Positions 36,332 through 44,414 of a stretch of DNA of 44,414 bases are shown piece by piece. Both the position numbers and the translations under genes were made by a program. Every line of letters starts with the position of its first letter. The first letter of the stretch is position 1. Below the pieces are notes generated by a model that ran no database searches, was not told where the DNA came from, and was given only the letters and a program-made list of their open reading frames with translations. Source of the stretch: Methylobacterium platani (GTDB lineage Bacteria > Pseudomonadota > Alphaproteobacteria > Rhizobiales > Beijerinckiaceae); assembly GCF_001653715.1 (NCBI RefSeq), contig NZ_LWHQ01000070.1, positions 1-44,414 on the forward strand. The letters are read 5' to 3'.

Positions 36332-37138
36332 ATGCGTCCATCCCGCGCCGCGTTGATCCTGTCTGCTGCCCTGTCCGCCTGGGCCGTCCTGCCCGGTGCG
36401 GGGCTCGCGCAGCCGGCGCCGGCGGGCGGGCGCGCCGCCACACCGGCACAACCGGCCATCACGGTCTGGGACGCCCGGATCGAGGCCGGCGACCTCACCG
36501 TCTCGGGCAGCGTCGGCAAGGCCGGCGTGGTCGTCACCCTCGACGACGACATCCCGGTCACCTCGGACAAGCGCGGGCGCTTCACCCTGAAGGTGCCCTA
36601 CGTGCCGCAGAACTGCGTCGCGACCCTCAAGGCCGGCGAGGCCTCCCGGGAGATCGCGATCGCCAATTGCGGCGCCACCGGCGCGCCGGGCCCGAAGGGC
36701 GAGCCGGGCCCGACCGGGCCGCAGGGTGTGGCCGGGCTCGCCGGGCCGAAGGGGGATGCGGGCCCCAGGGGCGAGATGGGACCCAAGGGTGATGCGGGCC
36801 CGAGAGGCGAGGCGGGGCCGAAGGGCGACGCCGGCCCGAGGGGCGAGCCGGGTGCTCCCGGCGCGAAGGGCGAGGCGGGCCCCTCCGGGCCGCAGGGGCC
36901 GGCCGGATCGGCGGGCGCCACGGCGGCGGCGACCGCCGCCCTGCCGTTCCGGATGCTGCGCACCGACGGCTGCGCCAAGCCGCATTGCGAGCTCGTCTGC
37001 GACGAGGGCGAGACCTTCGTGTCGGCCTATTGCCTGCGCGGCGGCAACCCGAACTTCACCCGCCGGGAGAGCGGCGAGGCGGTGGCGCTGTGCCCGCCGG
37101 ACAGCTCGGGCATGGTCGGGTTCTGCGCGAAGCTGTGA
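36332..37138 (+). CDS. secreted collagen-like protein with Gly-X-Y repeats
   Basis: The 268-residue product has a Sec signal (to about residue 27, GAGLAQP), an N-terminal beta-domain (ITVWDARIEAGDLTVSG, DDDIPVTSDKRGRFTLKVPY, resembling a carboxypeptidase-regulatory-like fold) and about 25 Gly-X-Y triplets at residues 114-192 (GPKGEPGPTGPQG, GPKGDAGPRGEMGPKG). A C-terminal domain follows with six Cys (DGCAKPHCELVCDEG, AYCLRGG, ALCPPDSS, GFCAKL). The triplets contain KGD/KGE/RGE charge pairs that stabilise bacterial triple helices. A trimeric extracellular or surface protein is expected. An inverted repeat (36272-36280 with 36317-36325) spans its leader and covers the presumed ribosome binding site. 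Confidence 0.88.
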   Translation: MRPSRAALILSAALSAWAVLPGAGLAQPAPAGGRAATPAQPAITVWDARIEAGDLTVSGSVGKAGVVVTLDDDIPVTSDKRGRFTLKVPYVPQNCVATLKAGEASREIAIANCGATGAPGPKGEPGPTGPQGVAGLAGPKGDAGPRGEMGPKGDAGPRGEAGPKGDAGPRGEPGAPGAKGEAGPSGPQGPAGSAGATAAATAALPFRMLRTDGCAKPHCELVCDEGETFVSAYCLRGGNPNFTRRESGEAVALCPPDSSGMVGFCAKL

Positions 37139-37142
37139 TCCC

Positions 37143-38363
37143 TCACCGCTCCCCGAGCCACGCCAGCGCCCCCTTCGCCGCCGCCCGGCCGCCGGCGAAG
37201 CTCGCCTGGAGCAGGTAGCCGCCGGTCGGCGCTTCCCAGTCGAGCATCTCGCCGGCCAGGAACGTGCCGGGGCGCGTTCGCAGCATGAAACGGTCGTCGA
37301 GAGCCCCGGCGGTGACGCCGCCGGCGCTCGAGATCGCCCGCTCGATCGGCCGCAGGCCGGTGAGCCGCAGCGGCACCGCCTTGACGAGGGCGGCGAGGGA
37401 GGCGGGGTCGGCCGGCAGGTCGCGCGCCGCCTCGCGCAGCAGGCCGGCCGCGGGCGGGCTCAACCCCGCCGCCTTGCGCAGCACCGTGGCGCGGGACTCC
37501 TTCGGCCGGGCGCCCGCGAGGCGGCGCGCCAGCGCCGCCGCGTCGAGGTCCGGCCTCAGGTCGAGCCGGACCACCGCCTCGCCCCCGGCCTCGATCGCCT
37601 CGCGGATCGGCCGCGACAGGGCGTAGACCGCGCCGCCCTCGATCCCGTCGCGGGTGATCACCGCCTCGCCCCGCACCGTGCCGGATCCGAGGGAGAGCGC
37701 GATGCGCTTGAGCGGCGCGCCGGCGAAGCGCTCGGCGAAGACCGGCGACCAGGCGGCGGTGAAACCCGCATTGGCCGGCCGCAGCGGGCTGACGGCGATC
37801 CCCTCGGCCTCCAGCACCGGCACCCAGGCACCGTCGGAGCCGAGCCGCGGCCAGCTCGCGCCGCCGAGCGCCAGGACCGTCGCGTCGGCCTGCAGCGTCG
37901 CCGGGCCGTCCTCGCCCGACAGCGCTAGGGCTCCCCCGGCGTCCCAGCCGGTCCAGCGGGTGCGGGTGCGAAGCCGGACGCCGAGGCGGTCGAGCCGCGC
38001 GAGCCAGGCCCGCAGCAGTGGCGAGGCCTTGAACGCCTCCGGGAACACCCGGCCGCTCGACCCGACGAAGGTCGGCTGGCCGAGCCCCTCGCACCAGTCG
38101 CGCAGGGCCTGCGGCGGAAAGTCCCGGATCGCCGCGTCGAGGCGCCGCTCCGGCGGGGCGTAGCGGGCGAGGAAGCGCTCCAGCGGCTCGCTGTGGGTCA
38201 GGTTGAGGCCGCCGCGCCCGGCGATCAGCAGCTTGCGTGCCGGCGACGGCATCCGCTCGATCACGGTGACCGCGAGGCCCGCCTCCGCCAGGATCTCGGC
38301 GGCCGCAAGGCCCGCGGGACCGCCCCCGACCACCGCCACGTTTCGCACGCTCAGTCTCGTCAT
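37143..38363 (-). CDS. HI0933/TIGR03862-type NAD(P)/FAD-dependent oxidoreductase
   Basis: The 406-residue flavoprotein begins with a Rossmann dinucleotide motif VAVVGGGPAGLAAAEILAEA and has RKLLIAGRGGLNLTHSEP, SSGRVFPEAFKASPLL, ATVLALGGASWPRLGSDG and the C-terminal AISSAGGVTAGALDDRFML followed by PGTFLAGEMLDWEAPTGGY. These mark the YhiN/HI0933 family, subgroup TIGR03862. Its substrate is not known. It is convergent with the collagen-like gene (4 bp apart) and divergent from TerC. Its start at MTRLSVRNVAVVGGG fits the family. Confidence 0.9.
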   Translation of the reverse strand: MTRLSVRNVAVVGGGPAGLAAAEILAEAGLAVTVIERMPSPARKLLIAGRGGLNLTHSEPLERFLARYAPPERRLDAAIRDFPPQALRDWCEGLGQPTFVGSSGRVFPEAFKASPLLRAWLARLDRLGVRLRTRTRWTGWDAGGALALSGEDGPATLQADATVLALGGASWPRLGSDGAWVPVLEAEGIAVSPLRPANAGFTAAWSPVFAERFAGAPLKRIALSLGSGTVRGEAVITRDGIEGGAVYALSRPIREAIEAGGEAVVRLDLRPDLDAAALARRLAGARPKESRATVLRKAAGLSPPAAGLLREAARDLPADPASLAALVKAVPLRLTGLRPIERAISSAGGVTAGALDDRFMLRTRPGTFLAGEMLDWEAPTGGYLLQASFAGGRAAAKGALAWLGER

Positions 38364-38581
38364 GCGCGCCCCAAGGCCGCGACGGCGGCCGGCCTGTCAA
38401 CCTGCCGCAGGGGCAGCGCGCGAAAAATACAGCGTGGCCGCAAGGCCGGGCCGCCCTTGATCCGCCGCCATCCGGGACATAAGTCCGACCCATCGGCTGC
38501 GGGCCCCTCTGGCGAGCTGCGCTTCTCGCGCTCGTGATGTCGGAGCCGATGCTTTCTTCCTCGAAGCATCACGGTCCCGCG

Positions 38582-39628
38582 ATGGTCGATTTCCTGTATA
38601 TGACGTGGCTCGGCAAGCCGATCTGGATGTGGCTCGGCTTCCATGCCGTCATCTTCATCCTGCTCGCCCTCGATCTCGGCCTCCTGCATCGCGACAAGAG
38701 CCGCGAGATCGGCGTGAAGGAGAGCCTGCTCCTCACCGCCTTCTACCTCAGCCTCGGGCTGCTCTTCGGCGGCTGGGTGTGGTGGTATCTCGGGCCCCAG
38801 GCGGGCCAGGAATACCTGGCCGGTCTCATCGTCGAGAAGTCGTTGTCGATGGACAACGTCTTCGTCATCGCGGTGATCTTCGGCTATCTCGGCATTCCCC
38901 GCAACGCCCAGCACCGGGTGCTGCTGTGGGGCATCCTGGCGGCGATCGTGCTGCGCGGGCTGATGATCGGGCTCGGCGCCGCCCTCGTCCACCAGGCCGA
39001 ATGGGTGCTGACGATCTTCGCCGCCTTCCTGATCTATGCCGGCATCAAGATGCTGGTCTCGGGCGACGAGGAGGAGGGCGAGAACACGTCCGCCGACCGC
39101 TTCACCGGCTTCATGCGCAAGCACATGCGGGTGACCGACGAGCTCGACGGCCAGAACTTCACCACCCACCGGCCGGACCCGAAGACCGGCAAGCCGGTGC
39201 GCTGGCTCACCCCGCTCGCCCTCGCCCTGGTGCTGGTCAACGGTGCCGACGTGATCTTCGCGGTCGACAGCGTGCCGGCGATCTTCGCGATCACCACCGA
39301 CACCTACGTGGTCTACACCTCGAACATCTTCGCGATCCTGGGCTTGCGCGCGCTCTATTTCGCGCTCGCGGCGATGGTCGACCGCTTCGCCTATCTCAAG
39401 ACCGCGCTCGCCCTGATCCTGATCTTCATCGGCCTGAAGATCGTGGTCGCCGACACCTTCGAGCTGATCGAGATCCAGCCCTGGGTCGCCCTGGTGGTGA
39501 CCGTGGTCCTGCTCGCCGGCGGCATCGTCTACAGCCTGTGGCGCACCCGCGGCGCGGCCGAGGCGCCGGCCGAGCTCCCGCCCCAGGCCGAGGCCCCGCG
39601 CGAGCGGCTCGGCAGCAGCCACGGGTGA
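38582..39628 (+). CDS. TerC family integral membrane protein
   Basis: The 348-residue product has about nine hydrophobic segments and the TerC signatures LGLLHRDKSREIGVKES, EKSLSMDNVFVIAVIFGYLG, and ADVIFAVDSVPAIFAITTD, each with membrane-embedded acidic residues. TerC proteins have been linked to tellurite resistance and, in several bacteria, to metal (Mn) export that metalates exoproteins. A hydrophilic loop (DEEEGENTSADRF) lies mid-protein, and the C-terminal tail is Pro/Ala/Glu-rich. The start is uncertain: MVDFLYMTWLGKP is chosen because it gives the usual N-terminus, but in-frame Met codons lie at 38534, 38537 and 38549. No yybP-ykoY riboswitch was seen upstream. Confidence 0.9.
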   Translation: MVDFLYMTWLGKPIWMWLGFHAVIFILLALDLGLLHRDKSREIGVKESLLLTAFYLSLGLLFGGWVWWYLGPQAGQEYLAGLIVEKSLSMDNVFVIAVIFGYLGIPRNAQHRVLLWGILAAIVLRGLMIGLGAALVHQAEWVLTIFAAFLIYAGIKMLVSGDEEEGENTSADRFTGFMRKHMRVTDELDGQNFTTHRPDPKTGKPVRWLTPLALALVLVNGADVIFAVDSVPAIFAITTDTYVVYTSNIFAILGLRALYFALAAMVDRFAYLKTALALILIFIGLKIVVADTFELIEIQPWVALVVTVVLLAGGIVYSLWRTRGAAEAPAELPPQAEAPRERLGSSHG

Positions 39629-39640
39629 GGGACGATCGTC

Positions 39641-39687
39641 GAGGGGCGCCGAACGCGCCCCTCCGGCGCCCGGGTGTCTTCCCGGGC
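39641..39687. terminator. twin hairpins between convergent terC and cytochrome genes
   Basis: GAGGGGCGC (39641-39649) pairs with GCGCCCCTC (39655-39663), and GCCCGGG (39668-39674) pairs with CCCGGGC (39681-39687). Both stems are perfect. They fill the 70-bp gap between convergent stop codons and probably end transcripts from both sides. Confidence 0.65.
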
Positions 39688-39698
39688 CGCCCCGACGC

Positions 39699-40025
39699 CT
39701 ACCGGGAGGCGCCGGTGGCCGTCGCCACGTAGAGGGCGACGGCGGCGACCTGCTCCGGGGTCAGGTCCTCGAAGGCCGGCATCACCCCGATGCCGGTCGT
39801 CACCGCGGTGGCGACCCGGCCCGCATCCGGCTTCAGCGTGTCGAGGACCGGCCCGACCGTCCCGGTCGTGCCGGCATCCGCCAGCGTGTGGCACACCCCG
39901 CATCCCGGCTCGGCCAGCTCGGTGAAGACCCGCTTGCCGAGGGCAAGGCGCGCCGGATCCGCCGAGGCCGGGGCCGCGGCGAAGGCCAGGACGAGGCAGA
40001 GGACGGGACGGGTCGCAGCGTTCAT
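39699..40025 (-). CDS. SorB-like small c-type cytochrome
   Basis: The 108-residue product has a Sec signal (MNAATRPVLCLVLAFAAAPASA) and one haem motif CGVCH followed by TLADAGTTGTVGPVLD, with the distal Met in GIGVMPAFEDLTPEQVAAVALYVA. It is a periplasmic monohaem cytochrome c. It lies 47 bp downstream of a sulfite oxidase-fold gene, as SorB follows SorA in sulfite:cytochrome c oxidoreductases such as that of Starkeya novella. It would accept electrons from sulfite oxidation. The cytochrome itself looks intact even though its presumed partner is interrupted. Confidence 0.88.
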   Translation of the reverse strand: MNAATRPVLCLVLAFAAAPASADPARLALGKRVFTELAEPGCGVCHTLADAGTTGTVGPVLDTLKPDAGRVATAVTTGIGVMPAFEDLTPEQVAAVALYVATATGASR

Positions 40026-40072
40026 CGCGAGCTTTCGCGGCCGGGATGCGGGCCGGAGGGCGGGAAGGGGGC

Positions 40073-41308
40073 TCAGGCGGTTCTCAGGGTGAGGGCCGGC
40101 CCGCGCCAGCCGTTGTAGCTGTAGCCGCCGCCATTCGGCGGCGTTTCCTCGGGCTGGACGTTGCCGGCCGCATCGGTCGCCCGGCTCACGAGGACGTGCG
40201 TGCCCGCCGGCAGATCGACCGGGAGGGCGAATTGCCGCCAGGCGTAACGCCCGAGATCGGGGCCGATGAAGGGCGCATCGCTCCAGGTGCGGCCGCCATC
40301 GATCGACACCTCGACGCGGGACACCGCGTTCATGCCGCCGAAGGCGACGCCGGTGACGATCGCGCGGCCCGCCGCCCCGTCCTCCAGGGGCGCGGTGATC
40401 CACGAGCGCACCGGCTGTTCCCAGACCGACGGCTGGGCGGGGCCGGCCTTCTCGCCGACGCCGTGCATGCGGTAGCTCGCGGCCTGGATCTTGGCGTCGG
40501 TCTCGACGGCCGTCAGCGCCACCGCCTTGACGTACTAGATGTTGTTCACGCCCGAATAGCCCGGCACGATCATCCGCAGCGGGCCGCCATGCGCCAGCGG
40601 CAGCGGCTCGCCGTTCATCTCCCAGGCCAGGAGCACCGTGTCGAGGGTCGAGATCGGGACCGAGCGCTCCACGATCACGTCCTTGGGCTTCAGCCCGTCC
40701 GGCAAGTCCTCCCCGCCCGTCCCGGTGACGAATTTCGCCCCGGCCGCCGGACCACCGAGCGCGTCGACCACGGCCTTGAGCGGCACGCCGGTCCAGATCA
40801 CGCAGCCCGCCGCCCCGACCGTCCAGGGCGTGCCCGCGATCTTCTGGCCCGGCTGCAGCGCGTCCTGCATGTACTTGCGCCCGTTGCCGGAGCATTGCAG
40901 CACCGTGGCGACGCTCGCGAGGCCCAGGCGCTTCAGCTCGGCCAGCGTCAGCGTGCGCGGTTCGGCCACACCCGCGATGTCGACTTGCCAGGCATTCCGA
41001 TCGGCGACGATGCCGTCCGAAGGCGGGTTGACGTTGTTGCGGATGAACAACCGGTCGACGGGCGTGACGACGCCGCTGCCGGCGCGGCCCCGCTTCGTCT
41101 CCACCGTCTGGTTGGAATGGACGATGAAGGCATCCGGGTCCTTCCAGGCGATGTAGCCGGGCAAGCCTTTGGCGTCGGGCTTCTGCGGCGCTGGCTTGAC
41201 GGGATCCGCGCCGGGGCTCTGGGCGCGGGCGGAGGAGGTCATGCCGATCGCCCCGGCGGCCGTGCCGGCCAGGAAGCGTCGTCGATGCAGGATCGTCGGC
41301 TCGGACAC
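40073..41308 (-). pseudogene. SorA-like sulfite dehydrogenase (Mo cofactor) interrupted by an in-frame amber codon
   Basis: The frame encodes a sulfite oxidase-family molybdoprotein. The signal is twin-arginine type (HRRRFLAGTAAGAIG). The Mo-binding Cys lies in ATVLQCSGNGR, and VGAAGCVIWTGVPLK, GEPLPLAHGGPLRMIVPGY and, in the dimerisation domain, SRVEVSIDGGRTWSDA follow. After GYSGVNNI the minus strand has TAG (40535-40537) and then continues in the same frame as YVKAVALTAVETD for 153 more residues to a normal end. Relatives have Lys (AAG) or a similar residue at this point, so one base change explains the stop. The truncated 257-residue product would lack the C-terminal domain. Either a recent pseudogene, a sequencing error or read-through. 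GTG start at 41308 with GGGAGGA upstream. Confidence 0.85.
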
Positions 41309-41422
41309 GCGAAAATATCCTCCCGCTTCTTATCGTTGGAGAAGATGTTTCTGCGGCGTGCCCCTCGGGCCGTCAAGCGGCCGGCGCCGCCGCGGGTCCC
41401 TTCGGCCGCCGTCGGGCACGCC

Positions 41423-42178
41423 TCACGCCGGCTTGCCGGCGAGCAGGTCCCGCAACGTCGTGATGGTCGAGGCATCCGCCACCCCGTCGGCCCGGGCCGG
41501 CCGGAAATGGCGCTGGAACGCCGTCACCACGGCCTTCGTCCTCGCGTCGAAGGTGCCGCTCACCGGCACGTCGTAGCCGTAGAGCGCGAACATCGATTGC
41601 AGCGCCTCGATCGGCTGGCCGGCATCGCCCTCCGAGAAGAAGCGCCCGTCGCGGATCGGCGTCGGCGCGACCCAGTGGCCGATCCCGTCCCGGGCGAGGG
41701 CGCCCCAGGGAAAGCTCTCGCCCGGATCGATCTTGCGCTCGGGCGCGATGTCGGAATGGCCGAGCACCCGGTCGGGCCGGATCGGCCAGCGCGCGAGGAT
41801 GTCGCGACAGAGCGCCGTCACCGCCGCCATCTGCGCCTCCGGATAGGGTGCCAGCGTGCCGTCCCCGGCATGGCCCGGATGGGCGATCTCGATCCCGATC
41901 GAGCGCGAGTTCACGTCGCGCACGCCCTCCCAGGCCGAGATCCCGGCATGCCAGGCGCGGCGGGCCTCCGGCACCATCTGCACGACCCGGCCCTCCTCGA
42001 AGACGAGGTAGTGCGACGAGACCTTGGACAGCGGGTTGCAGAGCCGCAGCAGCGCCTCGGCGGCGCTCGCCATGCCGGTATAGTGCAGGATCAGCACGTC
42101 GACCGGCAGGGTCCGCTCGTCGTGGTTGGGGGAGGGCACCACCTGGGTGGCGACCGGGCTGTCGGGGGTGAGGCTCAT
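41423..42178 (-). CDS. N-acetylmuramoyl-L-alanine amidase (AmpD/AmiD family) with peptidoglycan-binding domain
   Basis: The 251-residue product has an Amidase_2 domain with zinc ligands His32 (ILHYTGM), His in GHSDIAPERKIDPG, and the Asp of the same motif; RRAWHAGISAWEG and SIGIEIAHPGH are also present. It cleaves the bond between N-acetylmuramic acid and L-alanine of the stem peptide. A C-terminal peptidoglycan-binding segment (about 190-245: ALQSMFALYGYDVPVSGTFD and VVTAFQRHFRP) follows. No signal peptide is visible, so a cytoplasmic AmpD-like role in muropeptide recycling is likelier than the exported AmiD role, though the added PG-binding domain is AmiD-like. It is followed upstream by a TerB/J-domain gene in the same direction. 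Confidence 0.92.
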   Translation of the reverse strand: MSLTPDSPVATQVVPSPNHDERTLPVDVLILHYTGMASAAEALLRLCNPLSKVSSHYLVFEEGRVVQMVPEARRAWHAGISAWEGVRDVNSRSIGIEIAHPGHAGDGTLAPYPEAQMAAVTALCRDILARWPIRPDRVLGHSDIAPERKIDPGESFPWGALARDGIGHWVAPTPIRDGRFFSEGDAGQPIEALQSMFALYGYDVPVSGTFDARTKAVVTAFQRHFRPARADGVADASTITTLRDLLAGKPA

Positions 42179-42199
42179 GGCGGGGGAAGGCCCTCGGGC

Positions 42200-42925
42200 T
42201 CAGCTCAGGTGCCGCTCGGCGGCGATGCGGTCGTAGGCGGCGTTGATCGCCGCGAGACGCCGGGTCGCGATGGCCACCGCGGCGGGCGGGAGGCCGCGGG
42301 CGATCGCCCGGTCGGGATGGTTCTCGGAGACCAGCGCCCGGTAGCGCGCCTTCAGCTCGGGCCCGGCGAGCGAGCGGTCGACGCCCAGGACCTCGTAGGG
42401 ATCGTCGGCGACGCGGACGTGCCGGGCGGTGATCGCGGCGAAGCGGGCCTCGTCGACGCCGAAGATCTCCGCCACCGCGGCGAGGTAGCGCGCCTCGCTC
42501 TCGTGGATCGCGCCGTCCGCCTTGGCGATGTGGAACAGGCCGTCGAGCACGTCCTCGAGCAGGGCCGGCTCGTCGCGGAAGGCCTCGGCGACCTGGCTCG
42601 CATAGCCCTCGAAGCCGCTGGTGGTGCGCTTGGCGAGGTCGAACAGCCGCTCGACGCCGGCGCGCTCGCCCTCGGGCACCTGCACGATGTCGGCGAAGGC
42701 CGCGACCTCGGAGGGCGTCACCACCCCGTCCGACTTCGCCATCTTGGCGGCGAGCGCGACGAGCCCGGTGGTGAACACCACCTCGCGGGGGGTGGGCCCG
42801 AACAGCGAGCCCTCGCGGTCGAGGAGGAAATGGCCGGCGACGGCGCCGATCAGCGCGCCGAGCGGACCGCCGGCGGCCAGCCCGATGCCGGCGCCGCCGA
42901 GCTTGCCCCAGACGCCCTGGCTCAC
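42200..42925 (-). CDS. TerB plus J-domain protein (DjlA-like)
   Basis: The 241-residue product has a Gly-rich N-terminal hydrophobic stretch (GKLGGAGIGLAAGGPLGALI), a TerB-type helical domain (about 45-160: LAAKMAKSDGVVTPSEVAAF, ADGAIHESEARYLAAVAEIF, two acidic metal-like repeats), and a C-terminal J domain (DDPYEVLGVDRS, ALVSENHPDRAIA) with the HPD motif needed to stimulate DnaK. This order is that of DjlA. The GTG start (VSQGVWGKLGG) has GGGAGG 6 nt upstream; a longer frame upstream is Arg/Pro-rich and unlikely. It is 21 bp upstream of the amidase on the same strand, so they may be cotranscribed. Confidence 0.88.
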   Translation of the reverse strand: MSQGVWGKLGGAGIGLAAGGPLGALIGAVAGHFLLDREGSLFGPTPREVVFTTGLVALAAKMAKSDGVVTPSEVAAFADIVQVPEGERAGVERLFDLAKRTTSGFEGYASQVAEAFRDEPALLEDVLDGLFHIAKADGAIHESEARYLAAVAEIFGVDEARFAAITARHVRVADDPYEVLGVDRSLAGPELKARYRALVSENHPDRAIARGLPPAAVAIATRRLAAINAAYDRIAAERHLS

Positions 42926-43088
42926 GCGCGCCTCCCGGAGTGGAAGCGGTGGCGGAGGAGCGTCGATGGTCGGGCGGAAGCGAGCGTCATGACGCTCTTC
43001 TAGCGCCCCGCACGCTTCCGCGGAATGTGGAAGCGCACGTCGGGACGAGCCCGGCGGCCGCGCCGCCGGGACCGTCATGCGACGCCGA

Positions 43089-43358
43089 TCAGCGGCAGTA
43101 GACGTTGCCGTAGGGGTCGCGATAGGTGCCGTACGGGCATTGCGGCGCGGTGGCCGCGCCGACCACGGCGCCGCCGGCCGCGCCGATGAGGCCGCCCGCG
43201 AGCGCGCCGCCGGCCCGGCCCGTGGCCGCCGCGCCGATCGCCGCGCCGGTCAGGCCGCCGAGGGCGGCGCCGCCGGCCGCGCGGTCGCCGGGGGTGTTGC
43301 AGGCGCCGAGCGAGAGCGCCAGGGCGCCGGCGAGCGTGGCGGCGATGAGCTTCTTCAT
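43089..43358 (-). CDS. glycine-zipper lipoprotein
   Basis: The 89-residue product starts MKKLIAATLAGALALSLGAC with a lipobox LGAC (Cys20), then a long Gly/Ala-rich zipper (GGAALGGLTGAAIGAAATGR and a second stretch) that could insert in or pack along the membrane, and ends PYGTYRDPYGNVYCR. The family (YMGG/glycine-zipper type lipoproteins) is widespread in alphaproteobacteria; function unknown, perhaps envelope stability. GAGG with AGGA lies just upstream of the ATG. Confidence 0.8.
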   Translation of the reverse strand: MKKLIAATLAGALALSLGACNTPGDRAAGGAALGGLTGAAIGAAATGRAGGALAGGLIGAAGGAVVGAATAPQCPYGTYRDPYGNVYCR

Positions 43359-43618
43359 GATCCTATCCCCTCGTGCGTGTCGCGGTCCGGCTTCCGGGCG
43401 TCGCGCCCGCGCCGCTGCCTCCCAGCTTAGCCGTGCCGCAGCTTAACGCCAAATGAGCTTGGCCGTGCGATGGTTCCCCGGGCTGCCGCCGGCTGGGTAA
43501 CGAACCGTTAAGGTGCGGCGGCAGGGCCACACCGGGCCGCGGGAAGCCCTGCCGCATGACGGCGAAATGCTCTACAGGGAGGCCCGAACGCACGAAGCCC
43601 GCGAGGAGCCCTCCGCCC

Positions 43619-44263
43619 ATGCAGCGCGCCACCACCATCGTCCGCAAGGCCGCCGTACGCCCCGATGCCGTCGCCGACGAGGTCGCCCTCGACCACGCCG
43701 CCCGCTCGCGCCGCCACGCCGACCTGACCGCGCAGGGCGGCCTCGCCGTCCGGCTCGACCTCGACCGCGAGACCACGCTCGAGGACGGCGACGCGGTGCG
43801 CCTCGAGGACGGGCGCCTGGTGCGCATCCTCGCCGCCCCGCAGGCCCTGCTCGCGGTGACGGCCGAGAACCCGGCCCGCCTGACCCGCCTCGCCTGGCAG
43901 CTCGGCAGCAACCACGTCCAGGCCGAGGTGACGGCCGAGGGGCTCTTCGTCCTCGACGATCCGGCGGTCGCCGAGCTGATCCGCGGCCAGGGCTGCACCG
44001 CGACCGCGCTGCAGCGCCCCTTCCGTCCGGAGAAGGAGGCGGCGGCGCACGACCACAGCACCTGCGGGCACGACCATCATCACCACGGCTATGAGCACCA
44101 TGGGCATGATCATCACGGCCATGAGCACCATGGGCATGAGCCCCACGACCACGGGCATCACGCGCACGATCCTCACCGTGATCACGGCCATCAACACGGC
44201 CACGCGCACGACCGCCACGATCAAGGGCACGTCCACGGCCCGGACTGCAAGCACGGTCACTGA
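43619..44263 (+). CDS. ureE: UreE-type urease accessory protein with long His-rich tail
   Basis: The 214-residue product has the UreE two-domain layout: an N-terminal substrate-like domain (VALDHAARSRRHADLTAQGG, VRLDLDRETTLEDGDAV) and a C-terminal metal-binding domain (VTAENPARLTRLAWQLGSNHVQ with the conserved His, QAEVTAEGLFVLDD). It delivers nickel to urease. After residue 143 comes a tail of about 71 residues with about 32 His plus Asp and Glu (CGHDHHHHGYEHHGHDHH and onward), and Cys at both ends, suited to store several nickel ions. The start has GAGGAG 11 nt upstream; a longer frame begins at 43556. No urease structural genes are in the window; they may lie elsewhere. Confidence 0.9.
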   Translation: MQRATTIVRKAAVRPDAVADEVALDHAARSRRHADLTAQGGLAVRLDLDRETTLEDGDAVRLEDGRLVRILAAPQALLAVTAENPARLTRLAWQLGSNHVQAEVTAEGLFVLDDPAVAELIRGQGCTATALQRPFRPEKEAAAHDHSTCGHDHHHHGYEHHGHDHHGHEHHGHEPHDHGHHAHDPHRDHGHQHGHAHDRHDQGHVHGPDCKHGH

Positions 44264-44414
44264 CGCCGGTTCGGGGGCGCGTCCGGCGGACCATCGTCCG
44301 CCGGGCCGGTCGACGCCTCAAGGCATCCTCCCCGGCGAATCGTCGATGAGAAGGCGCAGGATCGCGCGTGTCAACCGGTGCGTACCCAGCCCTCAGGGCC
44401 ATTCAAAGAAAGCC

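Noticed and set aside
38364..38581. yybP-ykoY manganese riboswitch upstream of TerC
   Set aside because: The conserved core segments of that riboswitch were not found in the leader.
44264..44414. Feature in the last 150 bp
   Set aside because: No gene, hairpin or motif that can be supported was seen.

Overview
The window looks like chromosomal DNA of a methylotrophic alphaproteobacterium, most likely Methylobacterium or a close relative. The signs are very high G+C, a 5S rRNA followed by tRNA-fMet as at the end of an rRNA operon, a paralog of formaldehyde-activating enzyme (Fae), a group IV ornithine decarboxylase with a long structured leader, and a metF-metH locus led by an ArsR-methyltransferase fusion. 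This assignment is from recognition of families; no search was run.

Region by region. 1-391: end of an rRNA operon (5S, tRNA-fMet, terminator), then about 600 bp with no convincing gene. 994-7627: a multidrug-efflux locus with one RND pump, two different periplasmic adaptors and a small membrane protein on the minus strand, divergent from a TetR-type regulator. 7816-10215: a GNAT acetyltransferase, then ornithine decarboxylase with a leader of about 480 nt. 10395-13098: periplasmic glucan biosynthesis protein, a RimI-like acetyltransferase and a small membrane protein. 13264-23758: a long minus-strand run holding a split glycerol-3-phosphate-type ABC transporter (ugpE-ugpC, then three unrelated genes, then ugpB-ugpA), a PfkB-type kinase, a CaiB/BaiF CoA-transferase, a TPP enzyme, a coiled-coil protein with 54-bp tandem repeats, and a Uma2 endonuclease. 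23890-28100: msrQ, two identical tRNA-Phe genes, a type IA topoisomerase and a 220-bp inverted-repeat element. 28209-34063: ArsR-methyltransferase regulator, metF and metH, which look like one methionine-cycle unit under a palindromic operator. 34172-34821: a VapBC toxin-antitoxin pair of lower G+C. 34888-44263: a mixed stretch with a lipoprotein, an Fae paralog, a collagen-like secreted protein, an HI0933-type flavoprotein, TerC, a SorAB-like sulfite dehydrogenase pair whose catalytic subunit carries an in-frame amber codon, a muramoyl amidase, a TerB/J-domain protein, a glycine-zipper lipoprotein and UreE with a long histidine-rich tail.

No CRISPR array, prophage, insertion sequence or transposase was seen. 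The most unusual items are the amber-interrupted sulfite dehydrogenase, the topoisomerase whose TOPRIM DxD motif reads DPG, the Fae paralog with Met in place of the catalytic His, the perfect 20-bp palindrome in front of the ArsR-methyltransferase/metF/metH unit, the long decarboxylase leader, and three consecutive perfect stem-loops ahead of the efflux adaptors.
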